From Campylobacterales bacterium (lineage in GTDB: Bacteria > Campylobacterota > Campylobacteria > Campylobacterales > Sulfurimonadaceae), in NCBI GenBank assembly GCA_016938175.1, contig JAFGVE010000038.1, forward strand, positions 1 to 64,000: 64,000 nt of DNA, read 5' to 3'. A program made the translations under genes and the position numbers. The notes under the pieces are model-generated. The model worked only from the letters and a program-made list of their open reading frames with translations. It was not told where the DNA came from and searched no databases. Below are positions 8,721 to 17,748 of this stretch, one piece after another; position 1 is the stretch's first letter; each line of letters begins with the position of its first letter.

Positions 8721-9368
8721 ATGCGTATTTTGATGCTTGAAGATGACCTTGTTTTAGCAGAGTTAGTAAGTAGTTTTTTACTCTTGCATCTTCGTATTGA
8801 TACAGTGAATACAATAGAAGAAGCACGATTACACTTAGAACAAGTACACTATGATGTTATTTTATTAGACAGAAATATTAATGGTGTAGATATAGGCCTT
8901 GAGCTTATCGAAGAGATTAAAACTAAAAACCCAATGACTGGCGTTATTGTTATTAGTGCTTATGATAGTATAAGTGACAAAATTGAGGGACTGAATCTTG
9001 GTGCAGATGATTATTTAGATAAGCCTTTTGATTATGATGAACTTCTTGCACGTATTTATGTACAAGCAAGAAAAAATAGAGGTCTTCCTCAGTTTAGTAT
9101 TGATGGACTGCTATGTAATACTATAGAGAAAAGTATCGTTTATAAGGAGGAAGAATTACATTTTTCCAAAAAAGAGTCAAATTTACTTTTTTATCTATTA
9201 CAAAAACGAGGCACTATTGTTTCAAAAGATGAGCTTTTAGATGCTCTATATATAAATCCTCAAAATATCTCTTCAAATACTATTGATGTGACAATTCGCA
9301 ACATAAGAAAAAAACTGCCAATTAATATTATTAAAACAATTAAAACAAGAGGGTATTTCATTGATTAA
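8721..9368 (+). CDS. OmpR-type response regulator
   Basis: 215 residues. Receiver domain with LEDD near the N-terminus, phospho-acceptor Asp50 in VILLDRNINGVD, and Lys in DDYLDKPFDYDELLAR. The C-terminal winged helix (about 125-215) has KKESNLLFYLLQKRGTIVS and SNTIDVTIRNIRKKL, then a TRGYF ending. AAAGGAC lies upstream of the ATG. The cognate kinase overlaps its 3' end by 8 bases. A multihaem cytochrome gene converges on the pair and could be a target (inference only). Confidence 0.9.
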   Translation: MRILMLEDDLVLAELVSSFLLLHLRIDTVNTIEEARLHLEQVHYDVILLDRNINGVDIGLELIEEIKTKNPMTGVIVISAYDSISDKIEGLNLGADDYLDKPFDYDELLARIYVQARKNRGLPQFSIDGLLCNTIEKSIVYKEEELHFSKKESNLLFYLLQKRGTIVSKDELLDALYINPQNISSNTIDVTIRNIRKKLPINIIKTIKTRGYFID

Positions 9369-10572
9369 TTATTCTCTACAAAGAAGTATTTTAATTTATA
9401 TGAGTGTCAGTTCTTTACTTATTGCGCTTTTTCTTTCATCTTTTGTTATCTCTGATCATAAACGATCTCTAGAGCATAGTATACTTGCAAAAATGCATCT
9501 TATAGCCAAAGATATTGTTGAACATGGATTATATTTGAGTGATGTTGATAGTTTGAAGGATATATATAATTTACATGAGTCATATCACAGTCCTGAGTAT
9601 CTTGAATCAATGCAACATATTAAGTTCGCTTATCATATTTCAAAACCAATTCCAAGTAATAATTTAGAAGTTATAGAAAAGCTTCCAAATGGAAAATATT
9701 TACTTGTTTGGTCTGACAGAAGATATATCAATGAGAATATTAATGCACTTTTATTAGAACTATTTTTTGCATTAATAGGTATTTTGAGTCTTATTATGGC
9801 AGTTTTTTACTTTTTTTTAAGGAAGTTACTTTATCCTCTAAAATGTTTAGTTAATTACTGTAACAGTAAAGTAAAAAGTAAAGATTCTCTACCGATTTGT
9901 AGTGGAAGCTATGAGGCAAATGCACTTAAAGAAGCAATCTTAAGTTTGGAACAGAGAAACCAAGTTCTTTGTAAAGAGAAGCAAAATATATTTAAAGAAG
10001 CTGCTCATGAAATAAAAACACCTATTGCAATCTTAAAGGCAAGAATAGATCTTTTTGCTAAAAGCAATATGGAAAAAGAGAAATTTATTAATGAAAGTAA
10101 AAGTGATATAGCTACAATTAGTAATAAGTTGAGAGAACTCATATTTTTAAAGGCAATTGAGTGGGATATTCAACAAGCAAAAGAGCGTGTAATGATGCAA
10201 AATCAATGTTCAATGATGCAACAACTTTTCAAGCCTATTTTAGAGAAAAAAAATATTAAAATGGTGTCTAATCTTCAAGAAGATTTTGCACTGTTTATTC
10301 ATAAAGAGGCAATTGGACGTGTCATGCAGGCAATTTTTGAAAATATATTTATGAATACAAAGAATGGTACAACAATCCAAACATATGTAGATGCACATAA
10401 TAGCAGATTAAAAATTGTTAATGAAGTGGATAAAAAAAGTGACGAAATCCTTTTTAGTTCACATATTGGTACAAAGCTTATAAAGCGTCTTGCAGATGAA
10501 TTAGAGTATAGCTATGAGACTTATGAGGAAGGAAAGTATTTTTATACAGAGATAACTTTCAAGGCACAGTAA
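9361..10572 (+). CDS. Sensor histidine kinase with degenerate ATP-binding domain
   Basis: 403 residues starting at a TTG with GAGGG 7 bases upstream, overlapping the regulator by 8 bases. Two membrane helices (about 10-29 and 133-152) flank a periplasmic domain of about 100 residues. The HisKA motif EAAHEIKTPIAILKAR carries His216. In the ATPase domain an N-box remnant (FENIFMNTKNGT) and a GTKLIKRLA segment remain. The G1 box (DxGxG) is replaced by NEVDKKSDE, so ATP binding may be altered. It is the partner of the regulator at 8721-9368. The signal is unknown. Confidence 0.82.
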   Translation: MINYSLQRSILIYMSVSSLLIALFLSSFVISDHKRSLEHSILAKMHLIAKDIVEHGLYLSDVDSLKDIYNLHESYHSPEYLESMQHIKFAYHISKPIPSNNLEVIEKLPNGKYLLVWSDRRYINENINALLLELFFALIGILSLIMAVFYFFLRKLLYPLKCLVNYCNSKVKSKDSLPICSGSYEANALKEAILSLEQRNQVLCKEKQNIFKEAAHEIKTPIAILKARIDLFAKSNMEKEKFINESKSDIATISNKLRELIFLKAIEWDIQQAKERVMMQNQCSMMQQLFKPILEKKNIKMVSNLQEDFALFIHKEAIGRVMQAIFENIFMNTKNGTTIQTYVDAHNSRLKIVNEVDKKSDEILFSSHIGTKLIKRLADELEYSYETYEEGKYFYTEITFKAQ

Positions 10573-10584
10573 TAGTCGATTCAA

Positions 10585-10605
10585 GACTTCCCCTTAGAGG
10601 AAGTC
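10585..10605. terminator. Hairpin between convergent genes
   Basis: A perfect 7-bp stem, GACTTCC (10585-10591) with GGAAGTC (10599-10605), encloses a 7-base loop. It sits between the stops of the plus-strand kinase and the minus-strand cytochrome gene, the expected place for a shared terminator. There is no strong T-tract on either side, so termination efficiency is uncertain. Confidence 0.5.
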
Positions 10606-10612
10606 CTAATCT

Positions 10613-13390
10613 TTATTGAACATCTATAGTTTTTGTAAATACTTGAGTAACTAAATGTTTTGCTGCATCACTAGCAGTTTGGTCTAAGAAGCCATTAGAT
10701 GCTTCGATAAACTGTCCATTTGCACCTTTTTGCATATAGTATACATCATAACGTGCAGTGACTCCTACAAGACCACTAATATCATATGTAAGTGTATACA
10801 TTTCTGTCTCATTTGGACTTAAACGAGTGTCACTTTCTACTTTGTTTGAATCAAAACCTGGACGTACAACAAATGTAGGAACACCTTCTATTGTATAGAT
10901 CTTACCTGTTTCATGTCCATAAATTCTAGTAAATTTTTGTGTTGCATTTGAGTCAACAATCGCTGCATTAAACACCAGTCCACTCGTAAGACCATTTGTA
11001 ATAGTTTGATTACTTAATGTTCCATCTGTTGCTGATATAGTTAATTTTCCGACACCACTGTCTGAATAAAATCTTTGGGAACCAACAATTGATCCATTTA
11101 AATCAGGAACTTTTCCTGTAAAATCGAGCGTATCACTTAAGTTGTTTTGAACACTTATTGTTGTTGCTTGAGAGGTTGCTAAAGTTTTACCTGTTAAGGT
11201 AGCCAATGTATTGGTTACATCATGAAATGCTGATTCACCAGTTATATTTGTAGGAGATAACATAGTACCATTCTCATCTGTAAGAATCAAACGAGTGAAA
11301 ACACGACGCATTGGATGTGCACCAGGGAACATATGTGCAGTTTTATTAGTTAAGGTTGTTGTAACGGTGAGTGTTGTCCCACTTAAACTAGTGGTTACAT
11401 CCGCACCAAATCCACTTTTAATTTTTGCAACTGCTGCAGTTTTATCTGTACCTGTTTTACTTGCACCTAAGAAGCCATGAGAGTTAAGCCATTTGGCTGC
11501 AACAGGATTGTCTGCACCGTATCCATCACTATCATCTGCATAGAAGTGAGGAGTTAGTAAAGATTTATCTGTAAAGAGTTTGTTTGGGCTTGCCCATTGG
11601 TGTAGTACTGTTCCTTCAATTCTTTCCATATGACATTTTTGACATTTTGGTGATGTATCAGTATCTTCATGGTTGTTATCTGAGCCTGTCGTAACAGCAT
11701 TCCATGTTGAACAAAGTTCCATGAATTCACCAGCAGTACCATCAAATGCTCCTGCTGAGCGCTGATGACAAGAAAGGCAGAGTGCTTTACCTTCATCTGC
11801 AAAGTGATTAAAGCCATTTGCTACATTGAAATGAGGATTTACTTGTGAAGAACGGTTTGTTTCATCATTTTCGTTTTCATTTCTAATACCAGTGACACCA
11901 AATGGTCCATAAAATGGTCCACCGGTATAGTGTACTTTTCCATTTGTACCATTAAGATCTTTTTGAGTCATGCTATAACGGCCATCTGCGGCTCTTCCCG
12001 TACTGTCTATATTAGCAGTTGTATTATAATCTGTTGGTTTTTCAGGTCCCCATAGTCTAAAAAATTTATTCATATCAGGATTTGTTGCATCTTCATTGTA
12101 TGTGAATGAAGATCCTGCTGCAGCTTTTACTGGTCCATGAGGTCCGACACGCATATCGCTTTTGAGTGTATAGCTTGTTTCATCACCTAGACCCATCAAT
12201 CTTGGTGTCTCTATACTATGACAAAATGCACAGTTGATGCCCTCTTGGTTTGCTTTATGCCCAATAGCAAATGTTGCTTTATATACGGCATTAGCCGGAG
12301 CATTAGCAGCAATTACAGCACTCTCTGTATTTGGGCTGTTTATTTCATGCTCCGCCTTGAGTGTTTCAAGCATAGTAGTATTTATATCCGTCGCATCGGC
12401 AATTTTACTTACTGTTACTTTGATATCCCCAGCATAGTAAGCACCTGGTGCATGGCATTTAATACATGTTTGTGCAGCACCACTAAACATGTTCTTTGTT
12501 CCAACTGCATCACCATCAATTATATCTTTTTGTTGATAGAGGACATCACTTGTCGTACCTATTTTAGAAAGCTGTATACGTAAAAAGTCCTGAAATTTTG
12601 ATTGGAAGATAGGGTCTGTCCATGATTTTCCATGCATTGAACCAGCCCATGTATCGTAAAGCTCATTATGACAGTGCTGACATTTTTGCTCAGATGAATC
12701 AAAAAGAGTATTACCAAAACCCACACCTGTATGGTACTCAGCTGTTGCAGCAGATATTGGAGCAGTTCTTACGGCATTTTTGTAGTCTACATAGTGAATT
12801 TTATCGCCTACAATTACCTGAGTTCCAAGTGATGATGTTGAACTTGAAGCAAGTTCTTCTTGAACTGTTGTTGCAACGTGTTCTTGAGCTTGAGTAAGTG
12901 TAACACTTTGTGTTTGTATTAATCCTGCATCAGCAAGTTTCTGCTCAAGTAAAGCGATATTTGCAAGCTTGTCATCACTTGCATTGATTTCAAGTGTTGC
13001 TTGTGTTTGTATCCACTCAGATACAGCTGTTTTAGCACTTTCTGTAATTTGAATACCGTTGCTTGGATCACCATCTTCATCAATTGATTGAAGTAGTGTT
13101 ATGACGCCATCGTTATTTTCAATAAATTTCTGTCCATTTTGAACACCGGCAAGTGTTCTTAGTTCAAGTTCACCTATTGAAAATGTAACGCTCTCTCCCT
13201 CCGCACAAACAAAGGAGCCATCAGCTCCAGTTAATCCTTCTCGACCACCAGATGTCGAGTAGTCAATATTTTGAACAGCAGAGTCTAAGTAGTACCCTGT
13301 AACAGTAGTAGAATCACTCTTACTACATGCACTAAATAGTGTTGCAAGTAGTGAGGCTAAGGCTATAGAACCTAAGGTTTTAACTTTCAT
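10613..13390 (-). CDS. Five-haem cytochrome c lipoprotein
   Basis: 925 residues. The N-terminus has a lipobox (LFSACSKS), so the protein should be anchored to the outer or inner membrane facing the periplasm or outside. Residues about 30-130 form a surface-lipoprotein type domain (GYYLDSAVQNIDY, GADGSFVCAEGE). Five CxxCH haem sites are seen: CQHCH near 237, CIKCH near 309, CAFCH near 387, CLSCH near 538 and CQKCH near 583. A beta-rich C-terminal part begins with TAHMFPGAHPMRR, a segment found in cytochrome c554-like multihaem proteins. AAGGGGG precedes the ATG. It probably carries electrons in respiration or to an extracellular acceptor; the substrate is not known. Confidence 0.88.
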   Translation of the reverse strand: MKVKTLGSIALASLLATLFSACSKSDSTTVTGYYLDSAVQNIDYSTSGGREGLTGADGSFVCAEGESVTFSIGELELRTLAGVQNGQKFIENNDGVITLLQSIDEDGDPSNGIQITESAKTAVSEWIQTQATLEINASDDKLANIALLEQKLADAGLIQTQSVTLTQAQEHVATTVQEELASSSTSSLGTQVIVGDKIHYVDYKNAVRTAPISAATAEYHTGVGFGNTLFDSSEQKCQHCHNELYDTWAGSMHGKSWTDPIFQSKFQDFLRIQLSKIGTTSDVLYQQKDIIDGDAVGTKNMFSGAAQTCIKCHAPGAYYAGDIKVTVSKIADATDINTTMLETLKAEHEINSPNTESAVIAANAPANAVYKATFAIGHKANQEGINCAFCHSIETPRLMGLGDETSYTLKSDMRVGPHGPVKAAAGSSFTYNEDATNPDMNKFFRLWGPEKPTDYNTTANIDSTGRAADGRYSMTQKDLNGTNGKVHYTGGPFYGPFGVTGIRNENENDETNRSSQVNPHFNVANGFNHFADEGKALCLSCHQRSAGAFDGTAGEFMELCSTWNAVTTGSDNNHEDTDTSPKCQKCHMERIEGTVLHQWASPNKLFTDKSLLTPHFYADDSDGYGADNPVAAKWLNSHGFLGASKTGTDKTAAVAKIKSGFGADVTTSLSGTTLTVTTTLTNKTAHMFPGAHPMRRVFTRLILTDENGTMLSPTNITGESAFHDVTNTLATLTGKTLATSQATTISVQNNLSDTLDFTGKVPDLNGSIVGSQRFYSDSGVGKLTISATDGTLSNQTITNGLTSGLVFNAAIVDSNATQKFTRIYGHETGKIYTIEGVPTFVVRPGFDSNKVESDTRLSPNETEMYTLTYDISGLVGVTARYDVYYMQKGANGQFIEASNGFLDQTASDAAKHLVTQVFTKTIDVQ

Positions 13391-13474
13391 ATATCCCCCT
13401 TAATTTTATAGAACAAGTCTATATTAAGAGTAATGCTACTTAGCTAGAATGAAAAAATCATGAAAAAATGTTTT

Positions 13475-14437
13475 TTAGTATTTGAGGTTTACTTTTTTAA
13501 GAGCTGCATTGATGTTTTTAATCTGTGCGTTCTTGTTTTTACACCATGCAGGGGAGAGTAGAGAATCATCGTCTATTCCAGCAGTAACTCTTTGAACGTG
13601 GACATTCTTTGGTTTCATTAAAATAGACTCGATAAGTACATCTAAGTATTCATTTTCACTAATTGGTGTAAATTCTCCTCGATTAAACTCATTTGCAAGT
13701 GCGGTACGTTTAACAACATAAAGAGGATGGTACTTTACAGAGTCAATTCCCCATTCATACGCTTTTTGTGCTGTTTCTAACATCATCTCTTTGTTCTCAC
13801 CAGGAAGTCCAAAAATAAGGTGTCCACATACATTTAAACCAGCAGCTTTAGATTTGAGTATCCACTCTTTGACATTTGCACTGTCATGACCACGATTTAT
13901 ACGTTCAAGCGTTTCATCATATATAGACTGAATACCAAATTCTATCCATATCTCCTTTTCATTTGAAAGCTCTTTGAGATAGGCAAGTGTTTCATCTGTT
14001 ATGGAGTCTGAACGTGTTCCAATACTTAGCCCTACTACATTAGGAAATGAGAGAGCTTTTTCATAAAGTGCTTTGAGTGTTTCAAAAGGGGCGTAAGTGT
14101 TTGTAAAAGATTGAAAGTAGACTAAAAACTTTTCTGCACCATATTCACGCATTTGGCGTTTGGAGATTGCATTAAATTGTTGTTCTAGTTGAGTGAGTTG
14201 TTTCTCTAAAAAAGGGTTCTCTTGAGAGTGTAGATTAAGATGAAACCCTTTTAGCTCTTGAACTGTATCTGTTGAGGCGGAAAAGGAATCATTTTCACAG
14301 AACGTACAACCACCTTTGGCAACTGTCCCATCAATATTTGGACAAGTAAAACCGGAAATATTAATTCCGACTTTATAAACCTTGACTCCAAATTTATCTT
14401 TTAGGTAGTTTCCATAAGTGTATATCTGTTCAAGCAA
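13475..14437 (-). CDS. Radical SAM protein, YhcC/TIGR01212 type
   Basis: 320 residues. The iron-sulfur/SAM motif has the extended spacing of the YhcC family: TCPNIDGTVAKGGCTFCEND. Other family features are YFQSFTNTYAP, GLSIGTRSDSI and VCGHLIFGLPGE. The start is a TTG with AAGGAG 5 bases upstream. The reaction is unknown; members resemble coproporphyrinogen-oxidase and tRNA-modifying radical SAM enzymes. It lies 17 bases downstream of purF on the same strand. Confidence 0.85.
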   Translation of the reverse strand: MLEQIYTYGNYLKDKFGVKVYKVGINISGFTCPNIDGTVAKGGCTFCENDSFSASTDTVQELKGFHLNLHSQENPFLEKQLTQLEQQFNAISKRQMREYGAEKFLVYFQSFTNTYAPFETLKALYEKALSFPNVVGLSIGTRSDSITDETLAYLKELSNEKEIWIEFGIQSIYDETLERINRGHDSANVKEWILKSKAAGLNVCGHLIFGLPGENKEMMLETAQKAYEWGIDSVKYHPLYVVKRTALANEFNRGEFTPISENEYLDVLIESILMKPKNVHVQRVTAGIDDDSLLSPAWCKNKNAQIKNINAALKKVNLKY

Positions 14438-14454
14438 AAAATCTCCTTCTCAAA

Positions 14455-15816
14455 TTAAACTATATATTTTCCAGTAAAACAAGCAGTACAATAGTTTTCA
14501 TTATCGTCTGTTGCGTTTACACTTTTGAGTAGAGCAGCTTCATCAAGATAACCAAGTGAATCTGCTTCTATATATTTACATATCTCATCAACTGTCATAT
14601 TTGCAGCAATAAGTTTCTCTTTAGTAGGTGTATCTACACCATAAAAACACGGGTCTGTTGTTGGTGGAGAAGAGACTCTCATATGTACTTCACTTGCACC
14701 TGCCTCTTTAAGCATTCTGATTATACGGCGTGATGTTGTTCCACGTACAATAGAGTCATCAACAACTACCACGCGTTTACCTTTAATAATCTCTTCCATA
14801 GGAGAGAGTTTCATTTTCACTTTTAAATCACGCATCTCTTGTGTTGGCTCAATAAATGTACGACCAACGTAGTGGTTTCTCATAATTCCCATTTCATATG
14901 GAATTCCACTCTCTTGAGAATAGCCGATTGCCGCTGGAACTCCGCCATCTGGAACGGGAATAACGACATCTGCCTCAACAGGAGACATTTTTGCAAGCTC
15001 TTTACCCATATTCTTACGAGTTTGGTATACAGACTGTCCAAAAACGTGAGAGTCTGGGCGTGCAAAGTAAACGTATTCAAAAATACAGTGTTTTGGCGTT
15101 GCCTCAAACACTTTAACACTTTGAGGTGCCTTGCCTTCTTCAAAAACAAGAAGTTCACCTGGTTCTACATCACGGATATATTTTGCACCAACAAGGTCAA
15201 AAGCACACGTTTCAGAAGCAACAATATAACCACCGTTTGAGAGACGTCCAAGACTTAAAGGACGAAATCCGTGACGGTCTCTCATAGCGAACATTTTAGT
15301 TCTACTTAAAAAAACTAATGAAAAAGCACCCTCAATTTTTTGTACAGCATCTATAATTCTGTCTTGAAGTTTCTCTTGTTGACTCTTCGCGATAAGGTGA
15401 ATAAGATTTTCTGTGTCCATAAATGTTTGGAAAATCGCACCCTGCTCAATGAGTTTACTACGAACTACTTCTGCGTTTGTAAGGTTACCGTTATGTACAA
15501 TTGCCATCTCACCAAGGTCATAACGTGCAAATACAGGTTGTGCATCTAAAATAGAGTCATCACCTGCTGTTGAGTAGCGAGTATGACCTACTGCTGAAGA
15601 GCCACTCAGTGTTGCGAGTTTCTCTTCGTTAAAAACGCGCATAACAAGTCCACGGTCTTTAATCGTATGAAGTTTTGTCCCGTCTGAAGAGCTAATTCCT
15701 GCAGCCTCCTGACCACGGTGTTGTAGAGAGTGTAGAGAGAAATAAGCAAGTTTAGAAGCCTCTTCATGACCAAAAATTCCAACAACGGCACATTTTTCAT
15801 TGATATTTTCGCGCAA
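14455..15816 (-). CDS. purF: Amidophosphoribosyltransferase
   Basis: 453 residues, catalysing the first committed step of purine synthesis (PRPP plus glutamine to phosphoribosylamine). The start is a TTG with AAGGA 6 bases upstream, giving an 8-residue leader before CAVVGIFGHEEA; Cys9 would be the N-terminal glutamine nucleophile after leader removal, as in the Bacillus-type enzyme. The PRPP motif is VVVVDDSIVRGTTSRR. Cys residues in HCIFEYVYFARPDS, DPCFYG and YCTACFTG match the four ligands of the Bacillus-type 4Fe-4S cluster. Confidence 0.95.
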   Translation of the reverse strand: MRENINEKCAVVGIFGHEEASKLAYFSLHSLQHRGQEAAGISSSDGTKLHTIKDRGLVMRVFNEEKLATLSGSSAVGHTRYSTAGDDSILDAQPVFARYDLGEMAIVHNGNLTNAEVVRSKLIEQGAIFQTFMDTENLIHLIAKSQQEKLQDRIIDAVQKIEGAFSLVFLSRTKMFAMRDRHGFRPLSLGRLSNGGYIVASETCAFDLVGAKYIRDVEPGELLVFEEGKAPQSVKVFEATPKHCIFEYVYFARPDSHVFGQSVYQTRKNMGKELAKMSPVEADVVIPVPDGGVPAAIGYSQESGIPYEMGIMRNHYVGRTFIEPTQEMRDLKVKMKLSPMEEIIKGKRVVVVDDSIVRGTTSRRIIRMLKEAGASEVHMRVSSPPTTDPCFYGVDTPTKEKLIAANMTVDEICKYIEADSLGYLDEAALLKSVNATDDNENYCTACFTGKYIV

Positions 15817-15855
15817 ATCTTATCCTTGTGAGCAGAGTAATTAATTAGTAATGCA

Positions 15856-15861
15856 ATTATA
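15856..15861 (-). promoter_or_regulatory. -10 box for purF
   Basis: TATAAT on the minus strand, about 40 bases upstream of the TTG start of purF. No clear -35 hexamer is present. Confidence 0.45.
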
Positions 15862-15938
15862 CTAAAAATATCTCAAACTAAGCTCAAAGCTATCTTAATT
15901 CCAAGGAGTAATCTCTTCATTATCGGAACACTATTTGC

Positions 15939-15944
15939 TATACT
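15939..15944 (+). promoter_or_regulatory. -10 box for the J-domain gene
   Basis: TATACT, 31 bases before the ATG at 15976, with a good ribosome-binding site (AGGTAGGG) between them. Only the -10 element is recognisable. Confidence 0.4.
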
Positions 15945-15975
15945 ATTCTAATTAATCTCTGATAAGGTAGGGCAG

Positions 15976-16779
15976 ATGAATATTGTACTTCGTAATAATC
16001 TAATCCTTATTACAACGGGATTTGAGACCTTAAATGCATCTTGGATGAAAGAGTTTTTAAACCATCATGTGAGGGGAATGCTCTTTTTACCAAAGGCAGT
16101 TTTAGTCTTTAGAAATGAGTCACTCAGTGATATACGCAAAGAGTTTTTAAAAGAGTTAAGTACCCACCATGCAAAAGTACATGATTTTGATCATGATTTT
16201 TTCTTACGAAGTATGTTAAAGTACGGTACACAGCCGATTAAAATAGAACTTGAGAAGGAAGAGGAGCCAGAGAGTGTAAAGGTCAACCTTTATGCGTATG
16301 ACAAAAATACGGTTCTTATAACTTTAGATAAGCCAAATGCTTGGGTGACAAATTATATGCGCTCACAGTTAGAAGTCTACATTGAACGAGGAACCGATGT
16401 TTCATTGGTGGTGGATGTTTCTGATTACAAAGCGAAATCACGTTTGGAGAGAGCTCTAAATAAACGTCATATACTTCATTATCAAATTCAATATACCTAT
16501 GATAACCATTTTATGTCAAAACTCTATTCGGATTTTGCAAGTTTTAGCTTTGGAGATTTGACAAAATATGATGAAAACAGTGAGAAAAAAGAGTTTTATA
16601 CTATCTTGGAATGCCCAATAGGTGCGAGTCAAGATGCCTTGAAAAAATCTTATAAAAAACTCACAAAAGTATATCACCCAGATAAAGTGTTTCATGAGAG
16701 TCCGCATATGGTTGCACACTATACACAGAAGTTTCAACTCCTACAAGAAGCGTATGAAGCTTTACGTATTGTGAGCTAA
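15976..16779 (+). CDS. Protein with C-terminal DnaJ domain
   Basis: 267 residues. The last 65 form a J-domain: EFYTILECPIGASQDALKKS, then KVYHPDK with the HPD triad that stimulates DnaK ATPase, then FQLLQEAYEAL. The first 200 residues match no family I recognise. They contain no G/F region, zinc fingers or membrane helix, so this is not canonical DnaJ. It is transcribed toward a minus-strand block that ends with dnaK, so DnaK is a likely partner. AGGTAGGG lies just before the ATG. Confidence 0.8.
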   Translation: MNIVLRNNLILITTGFETLNASWMKEFLNHHVRGMLFLPKAVLVFRNESLSDIRKEFLKELSTHHAKVHDFDHDFFLRSMLKYGTQPIKIELEKEEEPESVKVNLYAYDKNTVLITLDKPNAWVTNYMRSQLEVYIERGTDVSLVVDVSDYKAKSRLERALNKRHILHYQIQYTYDNHFMSKLYSDFASFSFGDLTKYDENSEKKEFYTILECPIGASQDALKKSYKKLTKVYHPDKVFHESPHMVAHYTQKFQLLQEAYEALRIVS

Positions 16780-16790
16780 GGAAAGCTGGT

Positions 16791-17732
16791 TTAACCAATA
16801 AAGTTTGGTATGAATTCACTCTTTGAACTATTTTTTACTAAAGCAGAAAAAGAGTCGCTACTATAGAGTGCAAGCTCTTTGCCTTCCATAGTTTTCAGTT
16901 CCTTTGAAAACCCTCGTTTTGAAAAAAGCACGATTTGTGTTGGTTCTATATCGAGCTTTTCACACTTCTCTTTTAACTTATGTAACTCTTTTTTATTAAT
17001 TTGATGATTTGTCCACTTACATTCACCAACATAGATATTTCCATTTTCTGTAATGGTTAAGATGTCAATTTCCAAATTTGCATCCCAATAACTTCCAGAG
17101 CTAATGATTTGCGAGTCTCTCAGATTATAGTTTAGAAGCATTTCACTCAACTCTTCAAAAACTAAGCTTGTATATGCACTCTGTTTTTTTGCGAACTCTT
17201 CGAGTACTTTATCATAGTTTTTTGCTTCAATATCTCGTATATTTGGAACTATAAAATAGAACCAAAATCTTACAAATGGATAGGTAAAGAGTACTTTGTG
17301 AGATATTCTATGACGAGATTCTCTACGTTTGAGTTTTCCATTTGGATTGTTGTCACGTGGATGCCTTTCTCGTGAATACTCCATTTGAATAAGTCCAGCT
17401 TCTTGTAGAAAATTAAGTGCTGCTCCACCATTTCCATTATTTAGTCCTGCTTTATTGAAAGCAGAAAAAATACGTCTATCACCAATCGCTAATGCTTTAA
17501 GAAGTCGACGATTATTAGGGTCATTAAGAGTGAGTTCTTTTATCTTCGCATCGAGTTGATGGAAGTTTTCAAAAATTTGTGTGCGGATAAGTGTTACGAT
17601 TGGTTGTGAGGTGTCAACACTCCATCCTAAACCGCCAAAGACGGCGAAATAGGAGATGAGTGTTTCCATATCATCTGGATAGTTTCTAAAATAAAAAGAG
17701 CGAAACTGCTCGAGAAGTTTGCTATTAGTCAT
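16791..17732 (-). CDS. DUF234-like protein with PD-(D/E)XK nuclease-type fold
   Basis: 313 residues. The middle (about 55-130) resembles the winged-helix region that follows the ATPase in Arch_ATPase/DUF234 proteins (DRRIFSAFNKAGLNNGNGG). The C-terminal half holds the PD-(D/E)XK-like pattern WDANLEIDILTI then IYVGECKWTN, where Asp, Glu and Lys have the right spacing for a metal-dependent nuclease fold. The usual N-terminal P-loop ATPase is absent. It lies 16 bases downstream of dnaK. No strong ribosome-binding site is seen. Function is unknown. Confidence 0.65.
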   Translation of the reverse strand: MTNSKLLEQFRSFYFRNYPDDMETLISYFAVFGGLGWSVDTSQPIVTLIRTQIFENFHQLDAKIKELTLNDPNNRRLLKALAIGDRRIFSAFNKAGLNNGNGGAALNFLQEAGLIQMEYSRERHPRDNNPNGKLKRRESRHRISHKVLFTYPFVRFWFYFIVPNIRDIEAKNYDKVLEEFAKKQSAYTSLVFEELSEMLLNYNLRDSQIISSGSYWDANLEIDILTITENGNIYVGECKWTNHQINKKELHKLKEKCEKLDIEPTQIVLFSKRGFSKELKTMEGKELALYSSDSFSALVKNSSKSEFIPNFIG

Positions 17733-17748
17733 GCCAGAGAGAGTAAGG

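Noticed and set aside
12218-12583. Plus-strand open frame of 121 codons inside the multihaem cytochrome gene
   Set aside because: Antisense to a gene with five intact haem motifs; its Cys/Tyr-rich composition is that of a shadow frame.
14839-15240. Plus-strand open frame of 133 codons
   Set aside because: Antisense to purF; no protein-like features.
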